64,000 bases of DNA from UBA9337 sp038331135 (GCA_038331135.1 JBBQOS010000001.1:1-64000), one strand, 5' to 3'; shown: positions 50,230 through 60,429, counted from the stretch's first letter. The notes: a model not told the origin generated them from the letters alone. Translations and numbers: made by a program.

Positions 50230-51702
50230 TTACTTTATAAAATATAAAATTCCCCCTGTTGTAATGGCGCTTATTATAAATATTATCGCGCCCCAGCCGA
50301 AAAAATTTACCCATATTGGATTAGTTTCTCGGCCCATTATTTTTTTATCATTACCCACCACCATTATAGCAATTAAAAGTGGCAACGATATTATTCCATT
50401 CAAAAAAGCTGCATAATAAAGTGCCATTATTGGATTGATATTGAGAAGATTCAGACTTAACCCTACTAAAATTGAAAATATTATAACCAAATAAAAACCC
50501 TTGGCGTGAGAAAATTTATTATCCAATCCTTCGCGCCACTTCATCACCTCTGCGAGAGCATAAGCTCCACTTCCAGCCAGTATCGGTACTGCCAAAAGTC
50601 CAGTTCCAATTATTCCAAAAGCAAACAATAAATAAGCGTAGTCACCAGCTAGGGGTCGCAGAGCTTCGGCTGCCTGTTGAGCTGATTCTATATCATGCAT
50701 GCCATTCTTAAACAAAACTTGAGCCGTAGTCAATACTATAAAAAAGAAAACTAAATTCGCCAAAATCATCCCAGTCCCCACGTCAGTTCTCATTTTATTA
50801 ATCCTAACATGATTGTTAATTTTAAATTTTTCATGCATTAATTTTTGCACTTTTTTCTTAAATTTATTTTCCTCAACTTCGCCAGAAGCTTGCCAAAAAA
50901 ATAAATAAGGAGTAATGCTAGTGCCAAAAATAGCTATGACAGCAAAAACATATTCCTTGCTAAAGACAATATGTGGAATGAAAGAAAAACTCAAAATTTC
51001 TCGCCACTGGGGATTAATTATTATACCCGTTACAATATAAGCTAAAACTGAAAAAGCTAGCCATTTTAAAATTCTTACATAGACATAATAACCGACAAAA
51101 ACCTCCAGCATAATAATTAAAATTGCAAAAAAAATAGCTGCCACATAAAAATTTATATTGGTTAACATTTGTAACGATGCAGCCATAGCGCCTAAGTCAG
51201 CTCCAATATTGACTACGTTGGCAATAATTAACAATATTACTATCACTGTGACTATTTTTTTTCGATAATGTTTTTGCAACACTCCAGCTAAACCTCTATT
51301 AGTCACGATGCCGATTCTGGCACAAACTTCTTGAATAGCCATCATCATTGGAAGCAACCAAGCAGCCATCCAAATAATTCCCAATCCAAACTTAGCCCCC
51401 ACGGATGAATAAGTTCCGATTCCGCTCGGATCATCATCGGACGCTCCCGTAATAAAACCAGGCCCCATGGCACGGAAAAAATAATAACTCTTAATCCAAG
51501 GTTTTTCAATTATTTTAACAAACCTCATCACTTCTGATTCCGATACTCGCACTATTCCATTCTCATCGTTGATTGCTTTAACTTCTTTCCAGGAAATTAA
51601 TTTTTTAGCCAAAATCAATGGGATGCCAGCTTTATGACGAAACTCTGAAAGGGTGAAAAAATTTTCGGTGTTTAAATTATTTTTATTTGCTACTTTAGCC
51701 AT
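50230..51702 (-). CDS. Nramp-related metal transporter with N-terminal helix-turn-helix-like domain
   Basis: 490 residues. After residue ~75 it has eleven or so membrane helices in Nramp order, beginning GFITGASDDDPSGIGTYS. The helix-1 motif is DPSG where Mn/Fe transporters have DPGN, and the helix-6 segment TSITPYLFFWQASGE lacks the MPH motif. These changes recall the Nramp-related Mg transporter branch, so the substrate may not be Mn or Fe. Residues 1-65 (FFTLSEFRHKAG to RVSESEVMRFVKI) look like an excisionase/MerR-type DNA-binding fold, an unusual addition. It lies four bases upstream of dxs. Confidence 0.8.
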   Translation of the reverse strand: MAKVANKNNLNTENFFTLSEFRHKAGIPLILAKKLISWKEVKAINDENGIVRVSESEVMRFVKIIEKPWIKSYYFFRAMGPGFITGASDDDPSGIGTYSSVGAKFGLGIIWMAAWLLPMMMAIQEVCARIGIVTNRGLAGVLQKHYRKKIVTVIVILLIIANVVNIGADLGAMAASLQMLTNINFYVAAIFFAILIIMLEVFVGYYVYVRILKWLAFSVLAYIVTGIIINPQWREILSFSFIPHIVFSKEYVFAVIAIFGTSITPYLFFWQASGEVEENKFKKKVQKLMHEKFKINNHVRINKMRTDVGTGMILANLVFFFIVLTTAQVLFKNGMHDIESAQQAAEALRPLAGDYAYLLFAFGIIGTGLLAVPILAGSGAYALAEVMKWREGLDNKFSHAKGFYLVIIFSILVGLSLNLLNINPIMALYYAAFLNGIISLPLLIAIMVVGNDKKIMGRETNPIWVNFFGWGAIIFIISAITTGGILYFIK

Positions 51703-51825
51703 GTTTTTATTTTAAGTTTATTATTTTTAAAATTTCATCAAAATCTAAAAAAATTAACATATCTTTTAGTACTGCTATTATGAGGGACAAAGTCCCCAAA
51801 TAAGGGTTCAGATCCTATCAAATTA

Positions 51826-52761
51826 TTAAAATCTAAATTCTTGCACTTTATTTTTAAATTTTTCAAAAACTTCCGGACCTTGAGGATTGGGCAGAAAAAT
51901 CAAAGCATTTTCATCTACATCAATTAAACTATTTTCGTTATTAGTTTTTGGATTTTCTTTAATTTTTTTAGTTTCTAATTTCTCCAAGTATCTTTCCAAA
52001 AAATCGTAATCAAATAAATTTTCTGCCAAAGCTCTTGTAAATTTAGTAATTACCGTATCTCCAGAACTACATAAATTATCCATAAGTGATAAATAATAGT
52101 TAGGCTTATATTTTCTAATCCAGTGATTTTTTAATTGAAATCTTTTGAAATAATTTTTGGCATCAAAAAGAGGAAAACAAAAAAAATACTCATTAGCTGA
52201 ATAAAGATCCTTATTCCTAATCTCCAAAGAGTTGGTAGTAATAAAATAATTAAAACATACTCTGTTTATTATTTTATCATGATGTCTCCTTTTTCCAAAA
52301 AAATGAGCTAGCAAAGTTATCAGAGTTCTTCCTATCCAAATTCTTCTTTCCTTCAAGACCACCATCACATCCCAGTCGCTCTTGGGATGAGCGTTTCTCA
52401 TTGCTAGCTTCCCTGTAACTAAAATCATTCTAACAAAAGGAGCGCTTCGCAATAATCCCACAATTCTTTTCATTTTTTTTATTTTCAGAAGAGAAATCTT
52501 GCTTCTATTTATTCGATCTCGCACCAAATTATTTTTTCCCCTCAAAAAATACATACCGTCCTCGCTATCAATAAATCTTTTCAAATCAGGATCTTCTAAA
52601 CTCAAAAGAATATTTTTTAATGTAATTTTAATATTGCCTTCCGTATTAATTTCTTCATTTGCTAAAAGATGTTTCCAAACTTCAAAAAGGGTCAATGGAT
52701 AATTCAAAACATCATAATAGCAAAAAGTGTTGAGGATATTTTTTTTGAAATCGTCACCCAT
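51826..52761 (-). CDS. Nucleotidyltransferase-fold protein
   Basis: 311 residues. An N-terminal helical, winged-helix-like region (about 10-95) precedes the minimal nucleotidyltransferase signature TGKLAMRNAHPKSDWDVMVV near 115, with the DxD pair in SDWDV. The usual GS is replaced by GK. The C-terminal half is basic and unassigned. Similar proteins are frequent in this bacterial group. It lies between uvrA (61 bases) and the Nramp-like gene (123 bases). A hairpin GGGAC-AAA-GTCCC follows it. Confidence 0.65.
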   Translation of the reverse strand: MGDDFKKNILNTFCYYDVLNYPLTLFEVWKHLLANEEINTEGNIKITLKNILLSLEDPDLKRFIDSEDGMYFLRGKNNLVRDRINRSKISLLKIKKMKRIVGLLRSAPFVRMILVTGKLAMRNAHPKSDWDVMVVLKERRIWIGRTLITLLAHFFGKRRHHDKIINRVCFNYFITTNSLEIRNKDLYSANEYFFCFPLFDAKNYFKRFQLKNHWIRKYKPNYYLSLMDNLCSSGDTVITKFTRALAENLFDYDFLERYLEKLETKKIKENPKTNNENSLIDVDENALIFLPNPQGPEVFEKFKNKVQEFRF

Positions 52762-52822
52762 ACAATTATTTTTATGCTAAAAACAAAAACTGTTTACAAA
52801 TATAATGCCCCCATTTTAGTTA

Positions 52823-55621
52823 TTATAAAAACTTTCCAGTAGGACTATCCTTTTTACTCTTTAATTTATCCGGCAAACCCTCAAAAACTATCTTGCCACC
52901 ATCATTACCACCATCAGGACCCAGCTCAATTACCCAATCTGCACCTTTTATCACGTCTGTATTATGTTCCACTATTAAAACTGAGTTTCCCTTTTCTACA
53001 AGAGCATCACAAACATTTAATAATTTTCGAATATCATCAAAATGTAAACCAACAGTTGGTTCATCTAAAATATACAACGTTCTTCCGCTTGATTTTCGAG
53101 CCAACTCGGTAGCTAATTTTATTCGCTGCGCCTCACCACCAGAAAGTTCTATCGCGCTTTGCCCCAATTTTAAATATCCCAATCCCACTTCTTCCATAAT
53201 CCTTAATTTTTCATAAATCAAATTATGTTTTTTAAAAAATCTAGAAGCATAGCTAACGCTCATCTCAAGAATTTCTGAAATGTTAGCCCCTTGATATTCT
53301 ATTTCCAATGTTTTTTTATTATAGCGAGTGCCTTCGCAAGACTCACATTCCACATACATATCTGGTAAAAGATGCATTTCTATTTTTTTCTTACCATCCC
53401 CTTGACAGACATCACATCGTCCGCCTTTCATGTTGAAACTAAAACGACTAGCACTATAATGTCTAATTTGTGACTCTTCCTCCTGAGCAAACAATTCTCG
53501 AATATGAGAAAAAACTCCGGTATAAGTAGCCGCATTTGATCTAGGAGTTTTACCTATCGGAGATTGCGTAACGTTGACGACTTTATTAATGTTCTTTAAA
53601 CCCTTAATTGATTTGTGCGCTCCGGGCTGAGCCTTGGAATTATAAAAATATCTATTTAGCACACGAGCTAAAATATCATTTACTAAAGTAGATTTTCCGC
53701 TACCAGAAACTCCACAAATAACCACCATTCTTTCTAGGGGAATGCTTACTGAAATGTTTTTCAAATTATGTTCTGTAGCACCAACAATTTCTATAAATTT
53801 ATCTGATTTTTTACGTTTATTACTCTTTTCAAAAACTTTTTTCCTCTCTGTCAAATATTGAGCAGTTCCAGTTTTGCTTTTCAACATCTTATTTATCTCT
53901 CCGCTAAAAATAACCTCTCCTCCTTCTTCCCCTGCCCCTTTGCCCATATCTATTATCCAATCAGCCTCCTTGATAAAATCCCGATCATGCTCAACTACTA
54001 TTAAAGAGTTATCTCTATCTCTCAACGATTTTATGGTATCAATTAGCCTTTTATTGTCTCGGCTATGCAAACCGATTGATGGTTCATCTAAGACATAAAT
54101 TATTCCTGTTAATTTTGATTTTATTTGAGTAGCCAATCTTATTCTTTGAGATTCTCCTCCGGAAATAGTTTGAGTTCCACGGCCCAAACTGAGATAACCC
54201 AAGCCGACATTTTCCAATATCTCCAACCTGCTAAAAATTTCACCCACCAGCGTAGATATTATTTTATTATTTGCTTTTTCACTTTTGAATTTTTTTAAGT
54301 ATTCTATCAATGATTCTATGTCCATATTAATCCAATCATTAATAGATTTTCCGTCAATAAAAATATTCACAAATTCATTTCTTAAACGCTTGCCATCACA
54401 AACAGGACAAGTTTCACTAGTCATATATCTCTCAATCTCAGTTCTGGCATGATCTGATTTGGTATTTCTGTATTTATCCTCCATCATTCCAATTACGCCG
54501 TCAAATTCAAAATTATGATCTCCATAAAGAATTATATCCAAATACTTTTTTGATAATTTATTCACCGAAACATTCAAAGAAAATCCTATTTTTTTAGATA
54601 AACTTTCCAATAATTGCATACCCTGCCCACTGTTGCCATTTCTACCTCTTACGCTCCCCCAAGGCTTTATTGCCCCTTCCGCCAAAGATAACTTCTTGTT
54701 AGAAATAACTAAATCTGGAGAAATTTTCATCTTTACTCCAAGACCGGAGCACTCCAAACAAGCTCCTTCTGGATTGTTGAAAGAAAAGTGTCTGGGAGTT
54801 ATTTCTTTTATTTTAACTCCACAATCGCCACAAACGAAATCTCTGTTATACAAAGATACATCTTTATTATCCAAGGCAATCTTCATTGAACCAGAACCTA
54901 TTTTCATGGCTGTTTCGATTGAATCCATTATTCGCTCCTCGTCTAAATTTTTTAAAGTTAAAACTATCCTATCTATAACAATATCTACTGTTGATGTAGC
55001 TTCCCGCTCTTTAATTAAGGAGAAAGCCTCTTCAATAGTTAATATTTTTTCATCAATTCTTACTCGAGCATAACCTAACTGACTTATATGATTTAAATTT
55101 TCTATAATATTTTTTTCTTTTTTATTATAAGGAGAAAGAATAAATAGCATAGATTTGTCTGGCATTTTCTTTATTTCAGTCAAGATATCTTTATTGCTTT
55201 TCTTTTCCATTAAAACCCCACAAATAGGGCAGTGTGGTTCTCCTATATTAGCGAATAAAATTCTTAAATAATCATATATCTCCGTTAGCGTCCCGACTGT
55301 AGAACGCGGGCTTCTAACGACGCTTTTTTGATCAATGGATATAGGTGGACTAAGATTTTCTATGCTATCTACATCAGGCTTAGAAGAAACATCTAAAAAA
55401 CTCCTAGCATAAGAACTCATTCCTTCCACATAACGCCTATTTCCTTCTACAAAAATTGTATCAAAAGCCAATGAAGATTTTCCGCTGCCAGAAAGTCCTG
55501 TAATTACTACAAATTTATTTTTAGGGATATCAATATCAATATTCTTTAAATTATTCACTCTCGCACCTCTAACTAAAATAAAATCTTTTTTATTTTTATC
55601 TTTCGCTTTATTGTTTTTCAT
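52823..55621 (-). CDS. uvrA: Excinuclease ABC subunit A
   Basis: Damage-recognition ATPase of nucleotide excision repair. At 932 residues it has two ABC modules: Walker A GLSGSGKSSLAFDT near 44 and GVSGSGKSTLVNDI near 640; signatures TISGGESQRIRLATQI near 490 and ELSGGEAQRIKLATEL near 833; and zinc-finger cysteines near 250-280 (CGDCGVKI) and 740 (CDVCQGDG). It is full length. uvrB and uvrC are not in the window. Confidence 0.98.
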   Translation of the reverse strand: MKNNKAKDKNKKDFILVRGARVNNLKNIDIDIPKNKFVVITGLSGSGKSSLAFDTIFVEGNRRYVEGMSSYARSFLDVSSKPDVDSIENLSPPISIDQKSVVRSPRSTVGTLTEIYDYLRILFANIGEPHCPICGVLMEKKSNKDILTEIKKMPDKSMLFILSPYNKKEKNIIENLNHISQLGYARVRIDEKILTIEEAFSLIKEREATSTVDIVIDRIVLTLKNLDEERIMDSIETAMKIGSGSMKIALDNKDVSLYNRDFVCGDCGVKIKEITPRHFSFNNPEGACLECSGLGVKMKISPDLVISNKKLSLAEGAIKPWGSVRGRNGNSGQGMQLLESLSKKIGFSLNVSVNKLSKKYLDIILYGDHNFEFDGVIGMMEDKYRNTKSDHARTEIERYMTSETCPVCDGKRLRNEFVNIFIDGKSINDWINMDIESLIEYLKKFKSEKANNKIISTLVGEIFSRLEILENVGLGYLSLGRGTQTISGGESQRIRLATQIKSKLTGIIYVLDEPSIGLHSRDNKRLIDTIKSLRDRDNSLIVVEHDRDFIKEADWIIDMGKGAGEEGGEVIFSGEINKMLKSKTGTAQYLTERKKVFEKSNKRKKSDKFIEIVGATEHNLKNISVSIPLERMVVICGVSGSGKSTLVNDILARVLNRYFYNSKAQPGAHKSIKGLKNINKVVNVTQSPIGKTPRSNAATYTGVFSHIRELFAQEEESQIRHYSASRFSFNMKGGRCDVCQGDGKKKIEMHLLPDMYVECESCEGTRYNKKTLEIEYQGANISEILEMSVSYASRFFKKHNLIYEKLRIMEEVGLGYLKLGQSAIELSGGEAQRIKLATELARKSSGRTLYILDEPTVGLHFDDIRKLLNVCDALVEKGNSVLIVEHNTDVIKGADWVIELGPDGGNDGGKIVFEGLPDKLKSKKDSPTGKFL

Positions 55622-55730
55622 TATGTTTAATTTAAATTACCGCTCGGGGCCATTTAAAAATTTAGGTGTTATCTAATTAAAAATTTTATCACAAAAATTG
55701 AGGGATGTAAACAGGCGGTCTTTCTTACTA

Positions 55731-55840
55731 ATTACGAATCAATACAAATTTACAAATTAAAAATTTTGATATCTCCATTCTTAAGTTCCCAGATTCTTGA
55801 ATATAGTTCTCATGTTCGTATATTTGTATTGATTCGTAAT
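55731..55840. repeat. 110-bp element with perfect 19-bp inverted ends
   Basis: ATTACGAATCAATACAAAT (55731-55749) and its exact reverse complement (55822-55840) flank 72 AT-rich bases. The flanks ACTA/TAGT outside the arms extend the symmetry loosely. It sits in the gap between uvrA and the next gene; no protein is supported there. Size and ends recall miniature inverted-repeat elements, but no target duplication was fixed. The remainder of 55622-56087 shows nothing further. Confidence 0.6.
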
Positions 55841-56087
55841 TCGTAAAAAAGTAATTAGTACAGATCCGAATATTACGCCTTAAATAAGGGTTTTTGTCTA
55901 GTTGACTATGATTCACTATTAAACTAAACTAAAGAAACAATAGGACAAACAGGCTCAAGTGCCAAAAGTCAATTGTTAGTTTTGTTTCTATTTTTAAACA
56001 AAACTAAAAGCTTCAATGCAAGCTGCACCTTAAAAATTAAACGTTGTCAGAAAATGGCAACCACTAGAAAGGTAGGTGAAAAAAATA

Positions 56088-56759
56088 ATGAATAATGATT
56101 TTAATCATGATGATATGAATGAAACTGAAGAGCCCACTGCTTTACAAAAATTTAAAGAATGGCTACAGGAAAATCTTCGAATTATAGTTAGTGTTTTGAT
56201 AGTTTTTTTAATTGCCTCATCAATTTACTCCTATTCCAAAAGAGGTGCTGAAAATACTCAAATAGCCAAAGATAGCAATGAACTAGAAGATATTTTAACT
56301 AATCTATCCTCTGAAGATGCCACTGATGAAACAGAAACTCCAGCTGAACCTGAAGATGGAAAAGATGAAGTTGCAACCACAACTCCTGAAGCTCCTACAA
56401 AAGTAGAAGCACCTCAAGCAGAGCCTCAAAAAGAAGCTCCTCAACAAGCAACTGAAGCCAGAGAGACAGAGAATTCTTTTGTCGAAACAGCTCAGCGTGG
56501 TGACGGTACAACACATCTAGCCAGAAGAGCTTTGGCTCATTACTTAGAAAAGAATGCTGACTCAAGCCTAACGGCTGAACACAAAATTTATATCGAAGAT
56601 TACCTTCGCAAAAATGTTTCCGCAACAGGACACATTACGGTTAGTACCTCAGTTGAATTTTCCAAAAGTTTGATCAAACAAGCAATTGACGCTTCAAAAA
56701 ATTTAAATGATGCTCAATTGAAAAACTTACAAAAATACTCAGCTAATGTTAATTTCTAG
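56088..56759 (+). CDS. Membrane-anchored protein with acidic P/E/A-rich linker and conserved C-terminal domain
   Basis: From ATG 56088 (ribosome-binding site AGGTAGGTGA about eight bases before it; a GTG at 56076 is the alternative) it has 223 residues. A cytoplasmic acidic start, a membrane helix (about 30-48), a long linker rich in E, P, A and T (about 70-125) and a C-terminal domain beginning QRGDGTTHLARRALAHYL near 132. The linker length suggests that the domain reaches through the cell wall; the domain start recalls LysM-type modules loosely. Function unknown. Confidence 0.7.
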   Translation: MNNDFNHDDMNETEEPTALQKFKEWLQENLRIIVSVLIVFLIASSIYSYSKRGAENTQIAKDSNELEDILTNLSSEDATDETETPAEPEDGKDEVATTTPEAPTKVEAPQAEPQKEAPQQATEARETENSFVETAQRGDGTTHLARRALAHYLEKNADSSLTAEHKIYIEDYLRKNVSATGHITVSTSVEFSKSLIKQAIDASKNLNDAQLKNLQKYSANVNF

Positions 56760-56812
56760 AAATTTTCAGAAGAACTAAAAAATAACTATAGAACATAAAG
56801 ACCTTTATATAA

Positions 56813-56842
56813 TTAAAACCCCGGCAACGACTGGGGTTTTAA
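56813..56842 (+). terminator. Terminator of the membrane-anchored protein gene
   Basis: TTAAAACCCC (56813-56822) pairs perfectly with GGGGTTTTAA (56833-56842). The rest of the gap to 57075 shows no gene. Confidence 0.75.
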
Positions 56843-57075
56843 TATTGAAAAAATTAGATATCTATCTACAATTGCCAGCCTGTTTTGTTAAATACCTTCG
56901 CGAATAAAAACAACTAGCAACACTGCAAGCTTCTATCTTGCCAATCTTGCGGGTTTTACCAGGCTTCACCTGCCTACGTAACATCCAGAAGCGGTAATTT
57001 TTCTATCTAGAAAGCACACCAAACCTCATGCTGGTATCTCCCCATAACAAATGAAAAATAAATTCCTAAAAAAAT

Positions 57076-58194
57076 TTACTTCTTTTTTTTCATATAATAC
57101 AATCTTTGCTTTTCTGGCAACTTTTCTAGCGAATAACGCAGCATCGTTCGAGGCATGACCAGGGCATGTTTATCCAAAAATTTTATCAATTCTGTTAAAT
57201 TTCGCTTACCTATCTCTCGCAGCATCCAGCCCGTGGCCTTATGAATTAAGTCTTCCTTGTCTTGCAATAACATTTTTGCTAATTTCAAAGCATCTTTAAA
57301 ATCTTTATTTTTTAAAAAATAAAAGGTAGCTAAAATGGCGATTCTTCTTTCCCATAATTTTTTTGAATTAACCAATTTATAAAGTACCGCCCTATCTCCT
57401 CCTCTTTCCCAAAGATATCTACCCACGATATTGGGCACAGTCAAGTCTACTAGGTCCCAATTATTGACTGCTTTTAAATTTTTTAGATAAAATCGATAAA
57501 TTTTTTGACGTAGTTTATCATCTCCTTTTTCATATTTGTAAGTTAAGATCAAAAGTCCTATCATCCTGCAGTCGTGATATTCACTTTTTAACAATTGCTT
57601 GATGCAGCTAAAGTTAAGCATACTAAATCTTTTGGCAATTTCTCTTTGAATCGGCATTATTAATCCTAAAAATTTATCCCCTTGTCCATATTGACCTTCA
57701 CCTGTTTTAAAAAAACCAGACAAAACTACTGCTTTTTCTTTATTTCTATATTTATCTATTTCTTTAGCAATATCTTTAAATTTCATAATTTTATTTTTTA
57801 GTTTTGATGATTTGTATATTTGTGGATGATAAGATTTTAATCTAACAATTTCTGTTTTTTCTAAGTCAAGTCTAAAAAGCTCATCTTTTAATTCATCAAT
57901 AAAAAACCTCTGATCATAACCTAAGCAAATAACTGCTGGCTTATGTTTTTTTATTACTCCATATTTATTTTTTAATTCTCCCAAAATGACACTGTCGGAC
58001 AAATTGCTAATTTTAATTGATTTAGCCCTATCAGTTTCTTTGTTTTGCGGAAACTCCCCTTTCACTTTTTTTACTGTTTTATCGCGTGCTACTACCACAA
58101 TTAAATAATCTCCGTATTTTCGAGCTTGTTTTAAAAAATTAACATGACCCTTGTGAAAAATATCAAAAGTTCCAAAAATCATTACTTTTTTCAT
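57076..58194 (-). CDS. Fusion of a cytidylyltransferase-like domain and an AlkD-like DNA glycosylase domain
   Basis: 372 residues in one open frame. Residues 1-130 match the nucleotidyltransferase family of TagD/RibL/FAD synthetases: FGTFDIFHKGHVNFLKQA with HKGH at 14-17, and the later LGYDQRF. Residues ~140-372 match the DNA alkylation repair (AlkD) helical-repeat family: NWDLVDLTVPNIVG near 258, ERRIAILATFYFLKN near 292, LIHKATGWMLREIGKR near 325 and MPRTMLRYSLEKLP near 350. AlkD removes alkylated bases from DNA. I know of no reason for the two to be joined. Confidence 0.85.
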   Translation of the reverse strand: MKKVMIFGTFDIFHKGHVNFLKQARKYGDYLIVVVARDKTVKKVKGEFPQNKETDRAKSIKISNLSDSVILGELKNKYGVIKKHKPAVICLGYDQRFFIDELKDELFRLDLEKTEIVRLKSYHPQIYKSSKLKNKIMKFKDIAKEIDKYRNKEKAVVLSGFFKTGEGQYGQGDKFLGLIMPIQREIAKRFSMLNFSCIKQLLKSEYHDCRMIGLLILTYKYEKGDDKLRQKIYRFYLKNLKAVNNWDLVDLTVPNIVGRYLWERGGDRAVLYKLVNSKKLWERRIAILATFYFLKNKDFKDALKLAKMLLQDKEDLIHKATGWMLREIGKRNLTELIKFLDKHALVMPRTMLRYSLEKLPEKQRLYYMKKKK

Positions 58195-58433
58195 AATTAT
58201 ATTCCCTTATTCTCTCGCCAGTTTCTAAATTTATTACTCTTTTTTACTGAACCACCAAATTGTGATAGCACCTAACGACTTTGGAAATTACTTTTTCAAT
58301 CAAAAGCTCCCCCACCTTTAAATCATCTTGGAGTTTCAATCTTATTTTTCCAAAATATTAAATCTGTTTATTTAAAAATTCCCTATGAAAGCATATGACA
58401 TAATAATAAATACCAAAAAGATTTGACTAATCG

Positions 58434-60026
58434 CTACCCAATCGGCAACTCTATAATAAAAGTCGAGCCTTTTTCTATGCCAGATGACTCGGCCCAAATT
58501 TTACCATGATGAGCCTGTATTATTTTTCTTCCGACATAAATACCCAATCCAATTCCGCCAGTCGCCAATTGATTAGCGTTGCTTCCTCTAGAAAATTTCT
58601 TAAATAAATCACCTATTTCACTTTTTGATATACCCATTCCTGTATCAGAAATAGCTATCCTAATCATTCCATAATTTGTTTTTTCTAGGCTTATCTTAAT
58701 AAATCCCTTAACTGTATATTTAATAGAATTGTCGATAAGATTAGAAATAACTTCACGAATTTTCCCCGCATCCATGGTTATATTGGGAATTTTATCTTTA
58801 CTTATTTCCAATTTCAATTCCAAGCCTCTATCTCGGGCTCTTATCTTAAAAGTTTCATTTAACTCTTTTACAATTTTTTCGCAAGATTGGTTTGGCTTAA
58901 AATCATATTGCATCTTTCCAGATTCAATCCTTGAAATATTAAGAATGTCCTCCACTAATTCTATTAATCTCTCATTTGATGCAAATGCTCTCGATAGCGA
59001 ATCTCTGGTTTCATTGTCTAAATTATTATTAGGATCTTCTTTGGCCAAAGCTAAATAACCCTTAATAACGGTGGGTGGAGTCCTGAGCTGATGGGCCGCG
59101 ATTGATATAAATTCATTTTTAGCATCATCTAATTTTTTTAACTTCTTATTACTAATTTCCAACTTTTTGCCCATCTTTTCCAATTTTTCCTTTTGAGAAA
59201 CATCCTGCTTATAATTTTTAATTAGTAAATTTGCAAATATTAACAAAAACAAAAGCATTACTATTCGATAAACAATCTCAAAAAAACTATCTAAAAAAAA
59301 TATCTCAGCTATACTAACCGTCAAAATTAAACCGATTAACGCTTGCGCAAAAAATATCTTCACATTTATTAAATTCTTTTTAATTGCCACATACACAAAA
59401 AGAAAAACAGTTAAAAATATTGACACTATTCCACTATAAAGATAATGTTCTATGCCGTAAAAAACAGGCAGACTAAAAAACCCCAAAATAGCAATTAAAA
59501 ATGAGCCCAGTAATATATTTCTATTGATTAGCTTAGTCTCTATATCTTTATTTTTGAGAGTAGCATTAAATAATTCTGCGATTGTTAACAGGTAAAATCC
59601 TATATATACAAAAATTAAATATCCCACAAATGCTAGCCCACTTAACGAAATTGGACTAAATATTTCCAGGTTACCTTCTCTCAAATTATACAGATAAAAT
59701 AACCCAAAAATAAAAGACGCCAGGTAGCCTAATGATACAATTAATTTTCTTTTTTTATTTAATAAGACAGTTATCCAGCAATAATAAGTAACTGGGCTAA
59801 GTATCAAGCCTAGATTAAAGATACCAAAGAAAATATCTAAAAAACTTCGCGATTCGGATATGAGCCAAAAATAATAACCGAAGCTCCACCAGCCCAAAAG
59901 AAATAAGACCATTACAGAGATAACATTAACTTTTTTTACTTCTTCAAATAAAAAAGCTACAATCAAAACCACAGTAAAAATACCTCCTGCAAAATAAAGT
60001 GCTGCCAATAAATTACTTAATTCCAT
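58434..60026 (-). CDS. Membrane histidine kinase with multi-helix sensor
   Basis: 530 residues. Residues 1-270 hold about eight membrane helices, as in 7TM-type sensors. A coiled linker leads to HisKA with phospho-accepting His312 (IAAHQLRTPPTVIKGYLA) and the ATPase domain with N-box (NLIDNSIKYT), DTGMGIS and GGIGLGIYVGRKI. No PAS domain or response regulator is adjacent. The single-domain regulators at 11.8 and 44.9 kb are possible partners. Confidence 0.92.
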   Translation of the reverse strand: MELSNLLAALYFAGGIFTVVLIVAFLFEEVKKVNVISVMVLFLLGWWSFGYYFWLISESRSFLDIFFGIFNLGLILSPVTYYCWITVLLNKKRKLIVSLGYLASFIFGLFYLYNLREGNLEIFSPISLSGLAFVGYLIFVYIGFYLLTIAELFNATLKNKDIETKLINRNILLGSFLIAILGFFSLPVFYGIEHYLYSGIVSIFLTVFLFVYVAIKKNLINVKIFFAQALIGLILTVSIAEIFFLDSFFEIVYRIVMLLFLLIFANLLIKNYKQDVSQKEKLEKMGKKLEISNKKLKKLDDAKNEFISIAAHQLRTPPTVIKGYLALAKEDPNNNLDNETRDSLSRAFASNERLIELVEDILNISRIESGKMQYDFKPNQSCEKIVKELNETFKIRARDRGLELKLEISKDKIPNITMDAGKIREVISNLIDNSIKYTVKGFIKISLEKTNYGMIRIAISDTGMGISKSEIGDLFKKFSRGSNANQLATGGIGLGIYVGRKIIQAHHGKIWAESSGIEKGSTFIIELPIG

Positions 60027-60109
60027 AAAATAAGATTAATAAAAAGTATTTTAATTATACCAAAGATAGCCCAAAATTCAAAACTTATTTTTAAATATTA
60101 TATCTGAGA

Positions 60110-60424
60110 TTATTTAAATTTTTTTGAAATATCTATAACTACACTAAAATCATCTTTATCATTAATGCCATTATATCTCTGGAAATCACACTTTTTACAT
60201 CTGTGCAATATAAAATATCTTCCACCTTTTCTCAATTCTAATCCCACTGGACTCATTAATCCTCCACATTTCTCCATTCTATCGCCGGGATTTATATCCA
60301 CATGCTTGCTCCAAAGACATTTTTGACAATGATTAGTATACCCATCGCCACCAACCTCAAAACCGCAATTTTCACAAATAAAATCTTCTTTTTTCTTTTG
60401 AAATTTTTTAGTTAACATCGACAT
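60110..60424 (-). CDS. RNHCP domain protein
   Basis: 104 residues with the cysteine/histidine pattern of RNHCP proteins: FICENCGFEV, then YTNHCQKCLWSKHVDINPGD with NHC-x2-C-L-W-S-KHVD, and a final HRCKKCDF. The RN of the name motif is TN here. These zinc-binding proteins have no known role. It lies five bases upstream of nothing but the DUF192 stop region: gene order is DUF192 then RNHCP on the minus strand. Confidence 0.85.
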   Translation of the reverse strand: MSMLTKKFQKKKEDFICENCGFEVGGDGYTNHCQKCLWSKHVDINPGDRMEKCGGLMSPVGLELRKGGRYFILHRCKKCDFQRYNGINDKDDFSVVIDISKKFK

Positions 60425-60429
60425 TGTTG

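Noticed and set aside
55728..55916. 62-residue minus-strand open frame
   Set aside because: It is made of the 19-bp inverted repeat element and has no protein features.
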